NCBI RefSeq assembly: GCF_006542355.1 | Contig: NZ_CP038141.1 | Location: forward strand, 1 to 64,000 | DNA length: 64,000 bases | Direction: 5' to 3' | Source: Swingsia samuiensis | GTDB taxonomy: Bacteria > Pseudomonadota > Alphaproteobacteria > Acetobacterales > Acetobacteraceae | Shown here: one piece after another, positions 13,412-22,631 of the stretch | Layout of the letters: each line of letters opens with the position of its first letter | Position numbering within the stretch: the stretch's first letter is position 1 | Notes under the pieces: generated by a model | The model's database searches: none | Seen by the model: the letters and a program-made list of their open reading frames with translations, nothing else | What the model was told of the DNA's origin: nothing | Made by a program: the position numbers and the translations under genes

Positions 13412-14974
13412 ATGAAGTCCCTAAACAAACACCTTCTTCTTTTCATTTCTTTGGCGCTTATTTACCTTTTGATCGCATTCTATGTCTGTTCACTTTGGCC
13501 CAAAACATCCGATCAAGCATCCTACTTCCTTGCAGGGATGGATTTTTTGCATGGAAACTGGCGCCTAAAAAACTGGGTTCTGACCCCTCCCGATTTTTGG
13601 ACATCAGACATCCCCCTAAGTGCTTTTCTTGGAGCGGTGTGGCATCTGGCAGGTCATCCTTCTGCAAGCCCAGTCCTACTTATGCTACAGCCGGCTATTT
13701 TATGGACTGGCCTGATTTGCTCTGCTTTTTATCTGGTCTTTCAGCGATTAAAAAACACAAAACACAAAACAGGCGCCGTTCTTATCCTTTTATGTGCATT
13801 GGCTTTTCCTCTGATGCATGCACCCATGGCTTATTTTATCACATTATCCGCTATTCATATTGGATCGTTAATTTATGGACTATGGGCCATCCATCATACT
13901 GATCGTTTCTTAAAGGACCATCAGCACAAATCTCTCTTATTCGCTGCAATTTTGCTTTGCCTAGGCTCAATTGGAGACCCACTTTTTGTTATTACAACCG
14001 GAGGAGCGGTTCTTTTATTCTCCATTATTTCAAAATATTCTCCTTTATACCTACGTGTCCAACTGGTCTTTGCGGCCATTCTCAGCATTCTAACTGCTAA
14101 AATTATTTTATGGACAAATATACATACGGGTGGATTTCATACGGAAATTCTTGAAACCCGCTTTGCTACCTGGGATCAACTCAATACAAATCTCAGTATA
14201 TCACTTCGCTGCATTCTACTGGTTTTTGGAGCAGATCCATCCGGTCATTCTCTTAGTTCTTCTACGCCAGAGTTATTACGATTAATCCTTACACTTTTTA
14301 TTATTATCGCCCTGTTTTCTGCGGTAAAAATCACACGCAAACATAAACAACATAACGATACTTTTTGTGTTTTACTCGGACTAACTGCCTTATTAAACTT
14401 CGTGGCCTTAACCGTCAGTAATCGTATAGCATTAGATGGTAATCCAATCGCCGTTGCTCGTTACCTTTTTCCTCTATGGGTGAGTACAAGTTGTATTGCT
14501 GCACTTTATTGGAACCATAATCGAAAAATAGCTTTCTTAGCTGGGATTGCTCTTTTCAGCACTTTGTGGGCTGACATACGTGATCTTCCTGCACATTCTA
14601 CGGGTATTCTGACAACAGAAGATAACCAACTTCTTTCTCGCTTAGAAAAAGATGCTCCCTCATTCGGAATTGGGTCATGGTGGAGTTCTGTCAATCTTGA
14701 AGTCGCATCTTTAGGAAAAGTTCATATTTATCCTGGGATGCAACAATCAGACGGCAGCATTATGCCATTTGTCCATATTCGAAAAAATATGGATTGGGCT
14801 TCTCTCAAAGGACAAAACTTTTTTGTTCTTATCCCACACCCTACCGAAACTTTTACAGAGAAGGCGGCCCTAAAAACCTTTGGTGCACCAACACAAACCA
14901 TTATTGAGGGGCGGTATACAATTCTTATTTATCGAACTGATCACCTCTTTGTGGGGCATCCTGACCGTACTTAA
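13412..14974 (+). CDS. Polytopic membrane protein, GT-C glycosyltransferase-like
   Basis: Integral membrane protein of about 520 residues with roughly ten hydrophobic segments and a hydrophilic C-terminal domain of about 110 residues. The first loop contains SDQASYFLAGMDFLHGNWRL followed by a TSDIPLSAFLGA segment. Such an Asp-containing first periplasmic loop is reminiscent of GT-C enzymes using polyprenyl-phosphate sugars. This is a resemblance, not a firm assignment. I chose the ATG at 13412; the open frame extends to 13307, but that would overlap ydiJ. The gene lies 20 bases after ydiJ and may be co-transcribed with it. Confidence 0.6.
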   Translation: MKSLNKHLLLFISLALIYLLIAFYVCSLWPKTSDQASYFLAGMDFLHGNWRLKNWVLTPPDFWTSDIPLSAFLGAVWHLAGHPSASPVLLMLQPAILWTGLICSAFYLVFQRLKNTKHKTGAVLILLCALAFPLMHAPMAYFITLSAIHIGSLIYGLWAIHHTDRFLKDHQHKSLLFAAILLCLGSIGDPLFVITTGGAVLLFSIISKYSPLYLRVQLVFAAILSILTAKIILWTNIHTGGFHTEILETRFATWDQLNTNLSISLRCILLVFGADPSGHSLSSSTPELLRLILTLFIIIALFSAVKITRKHKQHNDTFCVLLGLTALLNFVALTVSNRIALDGNPIAVARYLFPLWVSTSCIAALYWNHNRKIAFLAGIALFSTLWADIRDLPAHSTGILTTEDNQLLSRLEKDAPSFGIGSWWSSVNLEVASLGKVHIYPGMQQSDGSIMPFVHIRKNMDWASLKGQNFFVLIPHPTETFTEKAALKTFGAPTQTIIEGRYTILIYRTDHLFVGHPDRT

Positions 14975-15017
14975 AACCTATGCTATATCTTCCTTTCAGC
15001 CTCAAGGAAGATAAACT

Positions 15018-15995
15018 ATGGTAGGTCCGCATGTTCTTGTTCAGGGTGCAGGTGTTGCAGGCTTAGTTACGGCGGTTTCTCTTGCAGAGAAAGGCGCACG
15101 CGTAACCGTACATGACGTCGGCGGCCGTATTGGTGCAGGCGCGTCATGGTTTGCAGGCGGTATGCTTGCTCCTTGGTGTGAAGGTGAATCCGCCCCAGAC
15201 GAAGTCACAGAAGATAGTTTGACGTCTTTGGCTTGGTGGAAAGAACATGTGAACGATGTTACAGAAGCAGGGACTTTAGTCGTTGCTCCATCAAGAGACA
15301 CACCAGAGCTTATTCGGTTTGGTCGCCGCACAAGTCACTTTGAAACAATCAATACCGAAAAAATTGCAGCTCTGGAGCCGGATTTAGCAGGCCGTTTTGA
15401 TAAAGCTCTTTTTTTTCCATCTGAAGGGCATGTTGACCCAAGAAAAGCACTCCACACTCTTGCTCAACATCTCATCACGTTAAAAGCGACCTTAACTCTG
15501 ACCCCTCAAACTATTTATGATAAAGGGCAATTTGACTGGATCGTAAATTGCACAGGCATCAACGCACGCAAAACACAACCTGAATTACGTGGAATGCGTG
15601 GTGAAATGGTTCTTCTTCGCTGTCCTGATCTTTCTCTCCATCGCCCTATTCGTATGTTACATCCTCGTATCCCCGTTTATATTGTTCCCAGACAAGAGCA
15701 TATTTTTATGGTGGGGGCGACCATGGTTGAAAGTGATGATCAGCGTGGCATGACTGTACGTTCCATCATGGAGCTACTCAACGCCGCTTACACGCTACAC
15801 CCTGCCTTTGCAGAGGCTGAGATTCTTGAGGCAAATGCAGGGTTAAGACCTGCATATCCTGATAATATTCCAAAAGTTATGAGAGAGGGTAAACATATTT
15901 CATTAAACGGGATGTACCGGCATGGCTTTCTTTTATCACCCGCCCGTGCACAAGAAATATGCAACATTATTTTCCCTCCCACTTCCGTAAATTAA
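15018..15995 (+). CDS. thiO: FAD-dependent glycine oxidase ThiO
   Basis: Oxidises glycine to the imine (dehydroglycine) used to build the thiazole ring of thiamine. The 325-residue protein begins with a Rossmann FAD motif (GAGVAG, residues about 10-15). It keeps the DAO-family GRIGAGASWFAGGMLAP region and the C-terminal NGMYRHGFLLSPA segment near the flavin. AGGAAG precedes the ATG. It is first in a thiO-thiS-thiG-thiE run, and this context fixes its role over other DAO-family oxidases. Confidence 0.9.
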   Translation: MVGPHVLVQGAGVAGLVTAVSLAEKGARVTVHDVGGRIGAGASWFAGGMLAPWCEGESAPDEVTEDSLTSLAWWKEHVNDVTEAGTLVVAPSRDTPELIRFGRRTSHFETINTEKIAALEPDLAGRFDKALFFPSEGHVDPRKALHTLAQHLITLKATLTLTPQTIYDKGQFDWIVNCTGINARKTQPELRGMRGEMVLLRCPDLSLHRPIRMLHPRIPVYIVPRQEHIFMVGATMVESDDQRGMTVRSIMELLNAAYTLHPAFAEAEILEANAGLRPAYPDNIPKVMREGKHISLNGMYRHGFLLSPARAQEICNIIFPPTSVN

Positions 15996-16022
15996 GGCTT
16001 TTTCCAGCGATAAGGACAGAAA

Positions 16023-16220
16023 ATGCAAATTATCGTTAATAACGAACCACATATCGTTCAGACAAACACACTCGCCGAGATTATTCATGAACTCGGCTAT
16101 GGAACAGCTCGTATTGCGACAGCCCTTAATGGTGATTTTGTTCCAGCCTCTCAAAGAAAACATAAAATTGTTGAAGAAGGCGGTGTCGTTGAAATTCTTG
16201 CCCCAATGCAGGGAGGATAA
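16023..16220 (+). CDS. thiS: Sulfur carrier protein ThiS
   Basis: Ubiquitin-like carrier that delivers sulfur as a thiocarboxylate to thiazole synthase. The 65 residues end in the required Gly-Gly (APMQGG), the site of adenylation and thiolation. It lies between thiO (27 bases upstream) and thiG (5 bases downstream). No thiF adenylating enzyme is in the window, so activation must rely on a gene elsewhere. Confidence 0.95.
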   Translation: MQIIVNNEPHIVQTNTLAEIIHELGYGTARIATALNGDFVPASQRKHKIVEEGGVVEILAPMQGG

Positions 16221-16225
16221 ATCTG

Positions 16226-17011
16226 ATGCTCTTCTATGGTGTAGAACTATCATCCCGGCTCATGTTGGGAACGGCACAATACGATAGCCCTGCCATTCTA
16301 GCAGAATCCGTAAAAGCGGCTCAGGCAGGTGTCGTTACAGTTTCCTTAAGACGAGAAGCCGCCAGCCTTCAGACAGGTCAAGCGTTCTGGTCCCTTATCC
16401 AAGACCTTAACGTGCCTGTACTCCCCAATACAGCAGGCTGTCATAGTGTCAAAGAAGCTGTTACCACAGCGCATATGGCACGAGAGGTTTTTGGAACAAA
16501 CTGGATCAAACTAGAAGTTATTGGGCAAGGGGACTTATTACAGCCAGATGTCTTTGGTCTCGTGGAAGCAACCCGTATTCTTACAGAAGATGGCTTTAAT
16601 GTTTTTCCCTACACGACAGAAGATCTCGTCGTAGCTGAACGTCTCTTAAAAGCTGGCGCAGAAGTACTTATGCCGTGGGGAGCGCCGATTGGTTCAGGAA
16701 AAGGACTAAACAATGTGTTTGGACTGCGTGCCTTAAGAGCACATTTTCCCAAAATTCCAATGGTCGTAGATGCAGGAATTGGAAAGCCATCTCACGCAAC
16801 GGCTGCTTTTGAACTAGGGTTTGATGCTGTATTAATTAACACAGCCGTTGCTAAAGCCGGGGACCCTATCAAAATGGCTACGGCGTTCAAACTTGCATGC
16901 CAAGCCGGTCTTGCCGGTTTTTCTTCAATTCCAATGGAAGAGAGGGATATGGCTGTTCCATCCACACCAACACTCGGCCTTGCCAGCAGTTTATCTGAAA
17001 GCTTTATCTAA
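16226..17011 (+). CDS. thiG: Thiazole synthase ThiG
   Basis: Condenses deoxyxylulose-5-phosphate, dehydroglycine from ThiO and sulfur from ThiS into thiazole phosphate. The 261-residue TIM barrel shows [14 protein letters not shown], the Lys of WIKLEV that forms the substrate imine, [13 protein letters not shown] and [12 protein letters not shown]. The ATG is 5 bases after thiS, and its stop is one base from the thiE start codon. Length is typical. Confidence 0.97.
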   Translation: MLFYGVELSSRLMLGTAQYDSPAILAESVKAAQAGVVTVSLRREAASLQTGQAFWSLIQDLNVPVLPNTAGCHSVKEAVTTAHMAREVFGTNWIKLEVIGQGDLLQPDVFGLVEATRILTEDGFNVFPYTTEDLVVAERLLKAGAEVLMPWGAPIGSGKGLNNVFGLRALRAHFPKIPMVVDAGIGKPSHATAAFELGFDAVLINTAVAKAGDPIKMATAFKLACQAGLAGFSSIPMEERDMAVPSTPTLGLASSLSESFI

Positions 17012-17012
17012 G

Positions 17013-17630
17013 ATGCAGCGTCTTCCTTCGAAAATATATCCCGTTGTTGATCATCCTCGTTGGGTTGAAATATTAGGTGGAGCAGGGGCTCGCTTTATCC
17101 AATTACGCCTTAAAGACCTTCCCCCTGAGGAACTGCGTGCTCAGGTTCAAAAAGCCCAAGAACTTGCTGTCCTTCATAATGTTACCCTCGTCTTAAACGA
17201 CTATTGGGAACTGGCGATAGAACTCGGTTTTGAGTGGGTGCACTTAGGGCAGGAAGATCTGGATACGGCAGATTTAAAATCCATTAAAAATACAGGTATT
17301 CGTCTCGGCATATCCACACACGATCATGTTGAGTTAGAGAGAGCGCTCACCTGTCAGCCTGATTACGTCGCTTTAGGCCCAATATGGGAAACTAAATTGA
17401 AGAAAATGGCCTTTGGGCCTCAAGGGGTTCATCGCTTAACGGAATGGCGTAAAATCATTGGCTCTCTTCCATTAGTAGCAATCGGTGGTATTTCTCTTGA
17501 ACGGATGCTTTCTTGCCTTGAAGCTGGCGCTGACAGCGTAGCTGCTGTAAGTGACTTTATTGGTGCCAAAGATCCTGAACAACAAGTGGCTCTTTGGCTT
17601 AAAAAAGCCACACAACAAAACATTGATTAA
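17013..17630 (+). CDS. thiE: Thiamine phosphate synthase ThiE
   Basis: Joins the pyrimidine and thiazole moieties to give thiamine phosphate. The protein is 205 residues, the usual size. IQLRLKD (substrate-binding segment), LVLNDYWELA, GISTHD and VAIGGIS are visible. The open frame extends upstream into thiG, but the ATG at 17013 gives the canonical MQRLPSKIYPVVD start. A substitution is notable: most relatives read GPIF or GPV where this one reads GPIWETK. thiC and thiD are not in this window. Confidence 0.93.
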   Translation: MQRLPSKIYPVVDHPRWVEILGGAGARFIQLRLKDLPPEELRAQVQKAQELAVLHNVTLVLNDYWELAIELGFEWVHLGQEDLDTADLKSIKNTGIRLGISTHDHVELERALTCQPDYVALGPIWETKLKKMAFGPQGVHRLTEWRKIIGSLPLVAIGGISLERMLSCLEAGADSVAAVSDFIGAKDPEQQVALWLKKATQQNID

Positions 17631-17695
17631 AAAGCTTTTTTACGTTCTACTCATCTCTTAATTTTATTTCTTATCTTTCGGGAGTATAGCTACTA

Positions 17696-20269
17696 ATGAT
17701 GGTGACAGGTCTTGCAGCCGTTTTACTTGCGATTGCCTTCCTGCTCACAATCGTTAGCTTAATACAACCACTGGCAAAACGTCTGGAAATTTCAGAGACT
17801 GTTTTGCTTGCGCTGACAGGAATAGGGCTAGGAGCGGCAGCATCTTTCGTCGTTCGATCTTCATATACAGATCTTTTCAATGGTGCTGCAGAATCTCTCA
17901 TCTATTTCCCAATTAATAGTGAGGCGTTCCTTCTCATCTTCCTGCCTATTTTGGTTTTTCAAGGCGCTATGGGAATTGATGTCCGGCGCCTTGCTCAGGA
18001 AACAGCAACAGTTCTCTTACTCGCCGTTGTGGCGGTCATTGTTTCTACCGCAACAATTGGGTTTGCCTTATACCCATTCTCCGGGCAAAGTCTCGTTGTA
18101 TGTTTACTCCTTGGCTCCATTGTCGCCACAACAGACCCATCTGCAGTGGCAGGGATTTTCCGAGATATTGGCGCAGCCTCGCGTCTGACACGCCTTGTCG
18201 AAGGCGAGGCTCTCTTAAATGATGCTGCCGCAATTGCGATATTTACAATTTTACTCGCATCCATCACTTCGCATCGTCATATTCATTTAGGCGACGCTAT
18301 TTTAGATTTTGCTTCTGCTTTTGGCGGCGCAATAATCGTCGGGGTTTGTTTAGCTCGTTTAATGCTTCTTATGATTGCAGGCTTAGGAGCCCCTATTGCT
18401 GCAGAAGTTACCTTAACACTGGCCTTACCCTACACCGTCTATATTATATGCGATGAAATGCTTGGGTTTTCTGGTGTCGTCGCGACAGCAGCGGCCGGTC
18501 TAACAGTTTCAGCATATGGCCCCTCAACATTTCGTCCTCAAGTATGGCGCTTCGTAAACGAACTTTGGGAACAACTCGTATTTTGGGCCGGCTCTCTCGT
18601 TTTCCTTTTAGCTGCCATGTTAGTTCCGCGCTTGCTTGCCGGGGCGACGAAATGGGATTGTACTTTAATCCTGATTGCAAGCGTTGCAGGACTTATTGCG
18701 CGTGGAGCCGTAATTTTTGGATTACTGCCCATTCTTTCCGTGACCAACCTTTCTCCCCCCGTACCGCTTCCATTTAAAGCAACAATGGTCTGGGGAGGGC
18801 TAAGAGGTGCTATCACCCTTGCCTTGGCACTTGCCGTCACAGAAAACCAAAATGTTTCAAGTTCTATCGCTCATTTTATTGGGATTATTGCGACAGGATT
18901 TGTTTTAATCACCCTTTTAGTCAACGGAACGACGCTACGATCTCTTGTTCTCTTTTTTAAACTCAATCAACTTTCTCCTGTCGACCAAGCCATTCGCCAA
19001 CAAATACTAGGGATTGGTTTAAGCGAAGTGGCTGAGCGCACACGCAATATGTCTGATGAGTTAGGTTTTAGTGCACAAACACGAGATGGCGTCATCAATC
19101 AAATTGAAAAAAGAGCCAAGAAGGAAAGGGAGGCTAATAATTTTGAAACCGTCCTAAGCGACCGTAACCGTATTAATATTGCTCTTATTACGATCGCCAA
19201 TCAGGAACGCTCGTTGTTGTTAGATTTGTTTCGTATTCAAGGTCTCTCACGCCGTGTCATGGAAACACTTTTACGAACAGCTGAATCAATGGCTGAAGGG
19301 GCACGTCTTAATGGCCATTACGGATATTTGCGGGCTTTAAGGCGCCGTCTAACGCCATCCTTACGATTTAGAGTGGCTCAAAGCCTTCATAGCCGATTCC
19401 ATATTGATGGGCCGCTCATGTACTGCATGATGGAGCGCTTTGAAATGCTTATTATCGCCCATCTTGTATCTTTATCTTTGCAACGTTTCGTCCAGCAAAG
19501 AATGGGGCCCACGTTAGGTAGCCGTGTCACAGAAATCGTATCGGAGGTTTTAGGACGCCAGCGCAAGCTTCTTGACGATGCCTTGGAAACATTACGCTTA
19601 CATTATTCAGGTTACTCTGAAGCTTTGCAAAGCCGTATTTTAAGACAAATTGCTCTTCGCCTTGAAGATGAAGAATATGCTACGCTTCAAAAAGATAGTC
19701 TCATCTCAGAAGAGCTGCACCGCGAACTCCATCGCGATATCGAGCGCAGACGTATGCGCCTTGATGCGCCTCTACGCTTCAATCTCAAAAGTGGAATTGA
19801 GCAACGTCTTAGAGCTTTCCCAGCTTTTAACGGTGTACCCGACTGTATTTTGCATGATATCGCACGCAAAGTCTCTATTCATTTTTTATCACCCGGTGAG
19901 GTGATAATAAAACGAGATAAAAAAATACGTTTCGTTTATGCCCAAATCGCAGGCCTAGCTGAAATGCATCTGCCTGAACAAGATATACTTTTTGGCAGCG
20001 GGGACCTCATTGGAGGCGCTTTTCTTGTTGAAAAAACAAAAGCTCCTGCGACCATTCGCTCTATCCAGTTTAGCCACCTTCTTGCTATCCCCAGAAGCGT
20101 CTTTCTAAAACTTTTAAAAGACTATCCTATTGTGAAAAGACTTATCGTTTCACGCAACGATCAAAGAAAAGATGGTGCCTTAAAACCTTACAGCGTAAAT
20201 TCTGATACTGTTGTTAAGCTAGCAGCCCCGCAAGCCATTAAAAATATCGTTCACCCCAAAGAAGAATGA
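17696..20269 (+). CDS. NhaP/CPA1-type Na+/H+ antiporter with C-terminal cyclic-nucleotide-binding-like domain
   Basis: Cation/proton antiporter of 857 residues. About twelve membrane helices occupy residues 1-420, with the CPA1 motifs TTDPSAVAG and EGEALLNDAAAIA carrying the acidic transport residues. A long cytosolic region follows and ends in a CNB-like fold (about 715-810, around HFLSPGEVIIKRD). In that domain the usual Gly-Glu and Arg-Ala-Ala-Thr ligand contacts read GGAF and APAT, so nucleotide binding is doubtful. The architecture recalls SOS1-type exchangers. The start is the first of two tandem ATGs after CGGGAG. Confidence 0.88.
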   Translation: MMVTGLAAVLLAIAFLLTIVSLIQPLAKRLEISETVLLALTGIGLGAAASFVVRSSYTDLFNGAAESLIYFPINSEAFLLIFLPILVFQGAMGIDVRRLAQETATVLLLAVVAVIVSTATIGFALYPFSGQSLVVCLLLGSIVATTDPSAVAGIFRDIGAASRLTRLVEGEALLNDAAAIAIFTILLASITSHRHIHLGDAILDFASAFGGAIIVGVCLARLMLLMIAGLGAPIAAEVTLTLALPYTVYIICDEMLGFSGVVATAAAGLTVSAYGPSTFRPQVWRFVNELWEQLVFWAGSLVFLLAAMLVPRLLAGATKWDCTLILIASVAGLIARGAVIFGLLPILSVTNLSPPVPLPFKATMVWGGLRGAITLALALAVTENQNVSSSIAHFIGIIATGFVLITLLVNGTTLRSLVLFFKLNQLSPVDQAIRQQILGIGLSEVAERTRNMSDELGFSAQTRDGVINQIEKRAKKEREANNFETVLSDRNRINIALITIANQERSLLLDLFRIQGLSRRVMETLLRTAESMAEGARLNGHYGYLRALRRRLTPSLRFRVAQSLHSRFHIDGPLMYCMMERFEMLIIAHLVSLSLQRFVQQRMGPTLGSRVTEIVSEVLGRQRKLLDDALETLRLHYSGYSEALQSRILRQIALRLEDEEYATLQKDSLISEELHRELHRDIERRRMRLDAPLRFNLKSGIEQRLRAFPAFNGVPDCILHDIARKVSIHFLSPGEVIIKRDKKIRFVYAQIAGLAEMHLPEQDILFGSGDLIGGAFLVEKTKAPATIRSIQFSHLLAIPRSVFLKLLKDYPIVKRLIVSRNDQRKDGALKPYSVNSDTVVKLAAPQAIKNIVHPKEE

Positions 20270-20280
20270 ACGATATTTTT
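20240..20280. terminator. Bidirectional terminator overlapping the antiporter stop codon
   Basis: AAAAATATCGTTCA at 20240-20253 pairs perfectly with TGAACGATATTTTT at 20267-20280 (14 bp, 13-base loop). The TGA of the 3' arm is the antiporter stop codon. The A/T runs at both ends give a U-tract on either strand, so the hairpin can serve both this gene and the convergent transporter. Confidence 0.7.
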
Positions 20281-20283
20281 CCT

Positions 20284-21708
20284 TCACGCCTTTTCAGTCA
20301 CTTCTGAGGTTTCGGGTGCCAGAAGATTATAAAAGAAGATATTACACGCCAACAGAATAAGAGCCGCAAACAAAGCTGTCCCTGCATGAAACAACCAAAA
20401 AGATACATCATTAACTTGGCCAATCAGCGTTGAAAGCTTACCAACAAGAAGGCTCGAAATACAAAATTGTAGTGAAAAACATGATATTAACATGGTATTC
20501 AAACTCTTAGGGGCAGCACGAGAATATAGAGCCATACCAAGAGCATATGTAAGAGCCGTGCCTATATCATTAATCGTATGAAATAAAAGCCCCCAATACA
20601 GACTAACACCATGAGGTTGTGGGTGGAGGTACGAGGCAAAAGCAAGAACAATCGGAGCGAGAACAATGATAAAAGCTCCAATCGTTACTTTCGTTATTTC
20701 AGATGAATCTGGCTTATATCGAGCATAAATATGCAAAAATTTAAAAACAACAACTCCTGTTATTGAACTAATCAAACCATCCCATGAAACTAAACTGCTA
20801 ATAGGGAAGGGATGCCCAAATAATGTTTTCTGATAATGCTCACGCCCCCATAAAAGATAACCATCTGATAACTCCTGATTAGTTAATGCCGAAATAGCCA
20901 TTACTGGAATCAAGAAGATTAATAAGAAAGTCGCTTTTTTTTCTCTTAAACTCAGCGACGGCTGCTTGGTCTTTGTATTTTTTTTGACAATTTCATCTTT
21001 AGGGAGCCAAGATAACCCGGAAAGGTAGATCACCAATCCAATAAGCATACCTATCCCAGCAACTAAAAACCCCCAATCCCACGCTTTTTGAGCAAGAAAA
21101 GCACACAGAGCAGGGGAAATAATAACAGCAATCTGTATTCCCAGAACATAAATTTGATACGCGTCTGAACGTCTCTGATCATCTAATGCATATAAAGACC
21201 CAACTTGGGATTTTAATGCTCCCGTCGCACCTATTCCAATTAAAATAAATAGAATGGCAAAGACCAATCCCCAATCGAATAACATTAAAATATGACCAAT
21301 GGTCATTAAAACAGAGCCAATAATGATGGTTTTTGTTCTACCTAAAAAACGATCTGCGATAATTCCTCCCAACAAGGGAGTAGCAAACGCAATGGCTAGA
21401 AAAAGCCCTGTAATTGCTCCTGCAGTCGCCTGAATGCCAGAAGGAGCATATAAAAACCCAACAAGCCCTAATAGAGAGTTAATACCCCATACATGCTCAA
21501 TATGCCCCGGCAAAAGTAGCTGATCCATTAAATATATGACCAGGATTGCCTGCATTCCATACAAAGAAAAGGCTACAAAAGCTTCTGTTAAAACAAGAAC
21601 CCAAAAACCTTTTGGATGCCCCAACACATCCTTTGAATGCAAAACATGAGGGGACTCAACGAAGGGCTCATTAGGGAATATTTCAGGCAAGAAGACCTCA
21701 AATGTCAA
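20284..21708 (-). CDS. Divergent POT-family (PTR2) major facilitator transporter
   Basis: Proton-coupled oligopeptide transporter-like protein of 474 residues with about twelve to fourteen membrane helices. The HPKGFWVLVLTEAF opening and GSLYALDDQRRSDAYQIY segment align with the POT family. However, the ExxERFxYYG motif on helix 1 reads EAFVAFSLYG: Glu42 remains, while the second Glu and the Arg are Val45 and Ala46. The FYxxINxG segment is also altered. Substrate and proton coupling may therefore differ from classical peptide carriers. The start is a TTG at 21708, 12 bases after an in-frame stop; a GTG about 28 codons later is an alternative. The gene is relatively AT-rich. Confidence 0.78.
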   Translation of the reverse strand: MTFEVFLPEIFPNEPFVESPHVLHSKDVLGHPKGFWVLVLTEAFVAFSLYGMQAILVIYLMDQLLLPGHIEHVWGINSLLGLVGFLYAPSGIQATAGAITGLFLAIAFATPLLGGIIADRFLGRTKTIIIGSVLMTIGHILMLFDWGLVFAILFILIGIGATGALKSQVGSLYALDDQRRSDAYQIYVLGIQIAVIISPALCAFLAQKAWDWGFLVAGIGMLIGLVIYLSGLSWLPKDEIVKKNTKTKQPSLSLREKKATFLLIFLIPVMAISALTNQELSDGYLLWGREHYQKTLFGHPFPISSLVSWDGLISSITGVVVFKFLHIYARYKPDSSEITKVTIGAFIIVLAPIVLAFASYLHPQPHGVSLYWGLLFHTINDIGTALTYALGMALYSRAAPKSLNTMLISCFSLQFCISSLLVGKLSTLIGQVNDVSFWLFHAGTALFAALILLACNIFFYNLLAPETSEVTEKA

Positions 21709-21839
21709 AAATTGATCTGCTTACTCTTTGTAAACTCAAGGTTTCTCAAACACAATCTATCTTCATACCGAAATGAAACATTCATCTCCTTACATAAATA
21801 TCGCATAATATATATTATGCCAACTCATATAATAAAATA

Positions 21840-22631
21840 TTAAACCTGAAGAACCATACCGTCATAAGCAGGCTCCACATTATCCGGTAACTCTGCACGT
21901 AACGTCATATAATCCATTTCTGTACCCATATGCGTCAGAATTGTATGTTTAGGTTGTATTTTCTCACGCCACTCCAGAACACGCTCTAACCACGCATGTG
22001 CCGGATGTGGTTGATACTGAAAACAATCTACAACCCAAGTATCAACCCCATGAAGCATATCCAACGCTTGCTCTGATAATGTCTCTACATCTGTACAATA
22101 TGCAATGGCACCAAAATGAGCGCCAAGCGATGTAATACGTCCATGCCTTTGAGAAAATACTTTAAACCTTAGCTCAGGCAGCATAACCTCCTGATCTTCT
22201 TTTAGAATATGCTCCTCAAAAACAGGTCGATAGAACTCAGAACCATGCCACGGTGCAAAAGCATAACTAAAACGAGCTTTCAGCTCATCGAGAACTTCCT
22301 GAGTAGCCAAAAGCGGTAATGGAGCATTAATCATACGATTAATCGCTCGCAACTCGTCTAAACCACCAATATGATCACTGTGAGGATGCGTATATAAAAC
22401 AGCATTCACACGGTTTAAACCACACGCCAACATTTGAGATCGGAAATCAGGCCCAGAATCAATAAGAAGACGAAACCCGCTGTCTGTCTCGACAACGATA
22501 GAAGACCGTGTTCGACGATTTTTAGGCTCCTCCGGGTCGCATCTTCCCCAAATGCCTGTGTCTGCCCCTTCTCCTCCCCCAATCATGGGAACTCCAGCAG
22601 AGCCTCCACAACCAAGAATAGTAACTTTCAT
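21840..22631 (-). CDS. MBL-fold metallohydrolase (PhnP-like)
   Basis: Metallo-beta-lactamase-fold hydrolase of 263 residues. The metal-binding motif HPHSDHIGG is intact near residue 82, and later His residues (SQRHGR, THMGTEMD) complete the site. The N-terminus ILGCGGSAGVPMIGG and RTRSS segment match PhnP-like phosphodiesterases. No phosphonate genes are nearby. It is the last gene of a conserved run, overlapping tatD by four bases (ATGA). The natural substrate is not evident. Confidence 0.85.
   Translation of the reverse strand: MKVTILGCGGSAGVPMIGGGEGADTGIWGRCDPEEPKNRRTRSSIVVETDSGFRLLIDSGPDFRSQMLACGLNRVNAVLYTHPHSDHIGGLDELRAINRMINAPLPLLATQEVLDELKARFSYAFAPWHGSEFYRPVFEEHILKEDQEVMLPELRFKVFSQRHGRITSLGAHFGAIAYCTDVETLSEQALDMLHGVDTWVVDCFQYQPHPAHAWLERVLEWREKIQPKHTILTHMGTEMDYMTLRAELPDNVEPAYDGMVLQV

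Noticed and set aside
17629-17640. Palindrome AAAAAGCTTTTT after thiE, and the TGGCTT/AAGCCA hairpin at 17595-17610
   Set aside because: The palindrome has no loop and the small hairpin is 20 bases from the T-run, so neither is a convincing terminator.
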